DNA from: Bacteroidetes bacterium HGW-Bacteroidetes-2 | GTDB taxonomy: Bacteria; Bacteroidota; Bacteroidia; Flavobacteriales; Flavobacteriaceae | Length of the DNA: 64,000 bases | Direction of reading: 5' to 3' | Assembly: GCA_002842575.1 (NCBI GenBank) | Contig: PHDJ01000003.1 | Span: forward strand, 1-64,000 | Shown here: positions 63,997-64,000 of the stretch, one piece after another | Position numbering within the stretch: the stretch's first letter is position 1 | How the letters are laid out: every line of letters starts with the position of its first letter | Translations under genes and position numbers: made by a program | Notes under the pieces: generated by a model | The model's input: the letters and a program-made list of their open reading frames with translations, nothing else | What the model was told of the DNA's origin: nothing | Databases searched by the model: none

Positions 63997-64000
63997 GTAT

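Overview
This 64 kb window comes from a low-GC Bacteroidota chromosome, most likely Flavobacteriaceae. The signs are type IX secretion (T9SS) C-terminal sorting domains, TAnnTTTG-type -7 promoter boxes, A-rich leaders instead of strong Shine-Dalgarno sites, a type III glutamine synthetase, and a Rho factor with a long Asn/Gln/Pro insert.

1-5.4 kb is core genome: the end of a T9SS protein, a DUF4197 lipoprotein, a metal-receptor protein, pyrF, prfA and an MFS transporter. 5.4-12.6 kb is scarred: a decayed internal-deletion copy of purM lies beside the intact MFS gene, while a decayed copy of the MFS 5' end lies before the intact purM. Between them are a secreted metalloprotease, FG-GAP and T9SS proteins with reading-frame lesions, and a kinase-like pseudogene. 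12.7-33.4 kb is mostly housekeeping and envelope genes: PD40 lipoprotein, GSIII, Na/Ca exchanger, rho, phosphoesterase, truA, ABC exporter, LysM, pirin, FAD dehydrogenase, S9 peptidase, hydrolase-OsmC fusion, Cu/Zn SOD and Fic.

33.5-47.1 kb is an accessory block, visibly richer in G+C over much of its length. It holds an AAA ATPase, a DnaB-like protein with a degenerate Walker A, a WYL regulator, an RHS remnant, 11-bp iteron-like repeats, an uncharacterised cassette (251-aa protein, DUF5675, two small membrane proteins), DUF6943, an SOS-associated peptidase, an A+T-rich insert of unknown genes, and umuD-umuC behind a palindromic operator candidate. 47.1-55.1 kb has a repeat-rich spacer, a SulP transporter, a frameshifted cyclopropane-synthase homologue lacking its catalytic residues, a DksA/TraR-type zinc finger protein, a methyltransferase and a HelD-like helicase.

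55.5-64 kb is the most striking part. A minus-strand CBASS anti-phage operon (NUDIX effector, CD-NTase, E2-like conjugating protein) is cut inside the CD-NTase gene by a 3,810-bp IS1595-family transposon. The element has matching terminal inverted repeats and an exact 8-bp target duplication, and removing it in silico restores a 390-codon reading frame. It carries its own cargo: an ImmA/IrrE-type protein, three small genes and a tRNA-like sequence. A divergent operon next to CBASS encodes a sigma-like factor and an ImmA/IrrE peptidase, which resembles the logic of known CBASS regulators (CapH-CapP) but with a sigma-like factor in place of the repressor.
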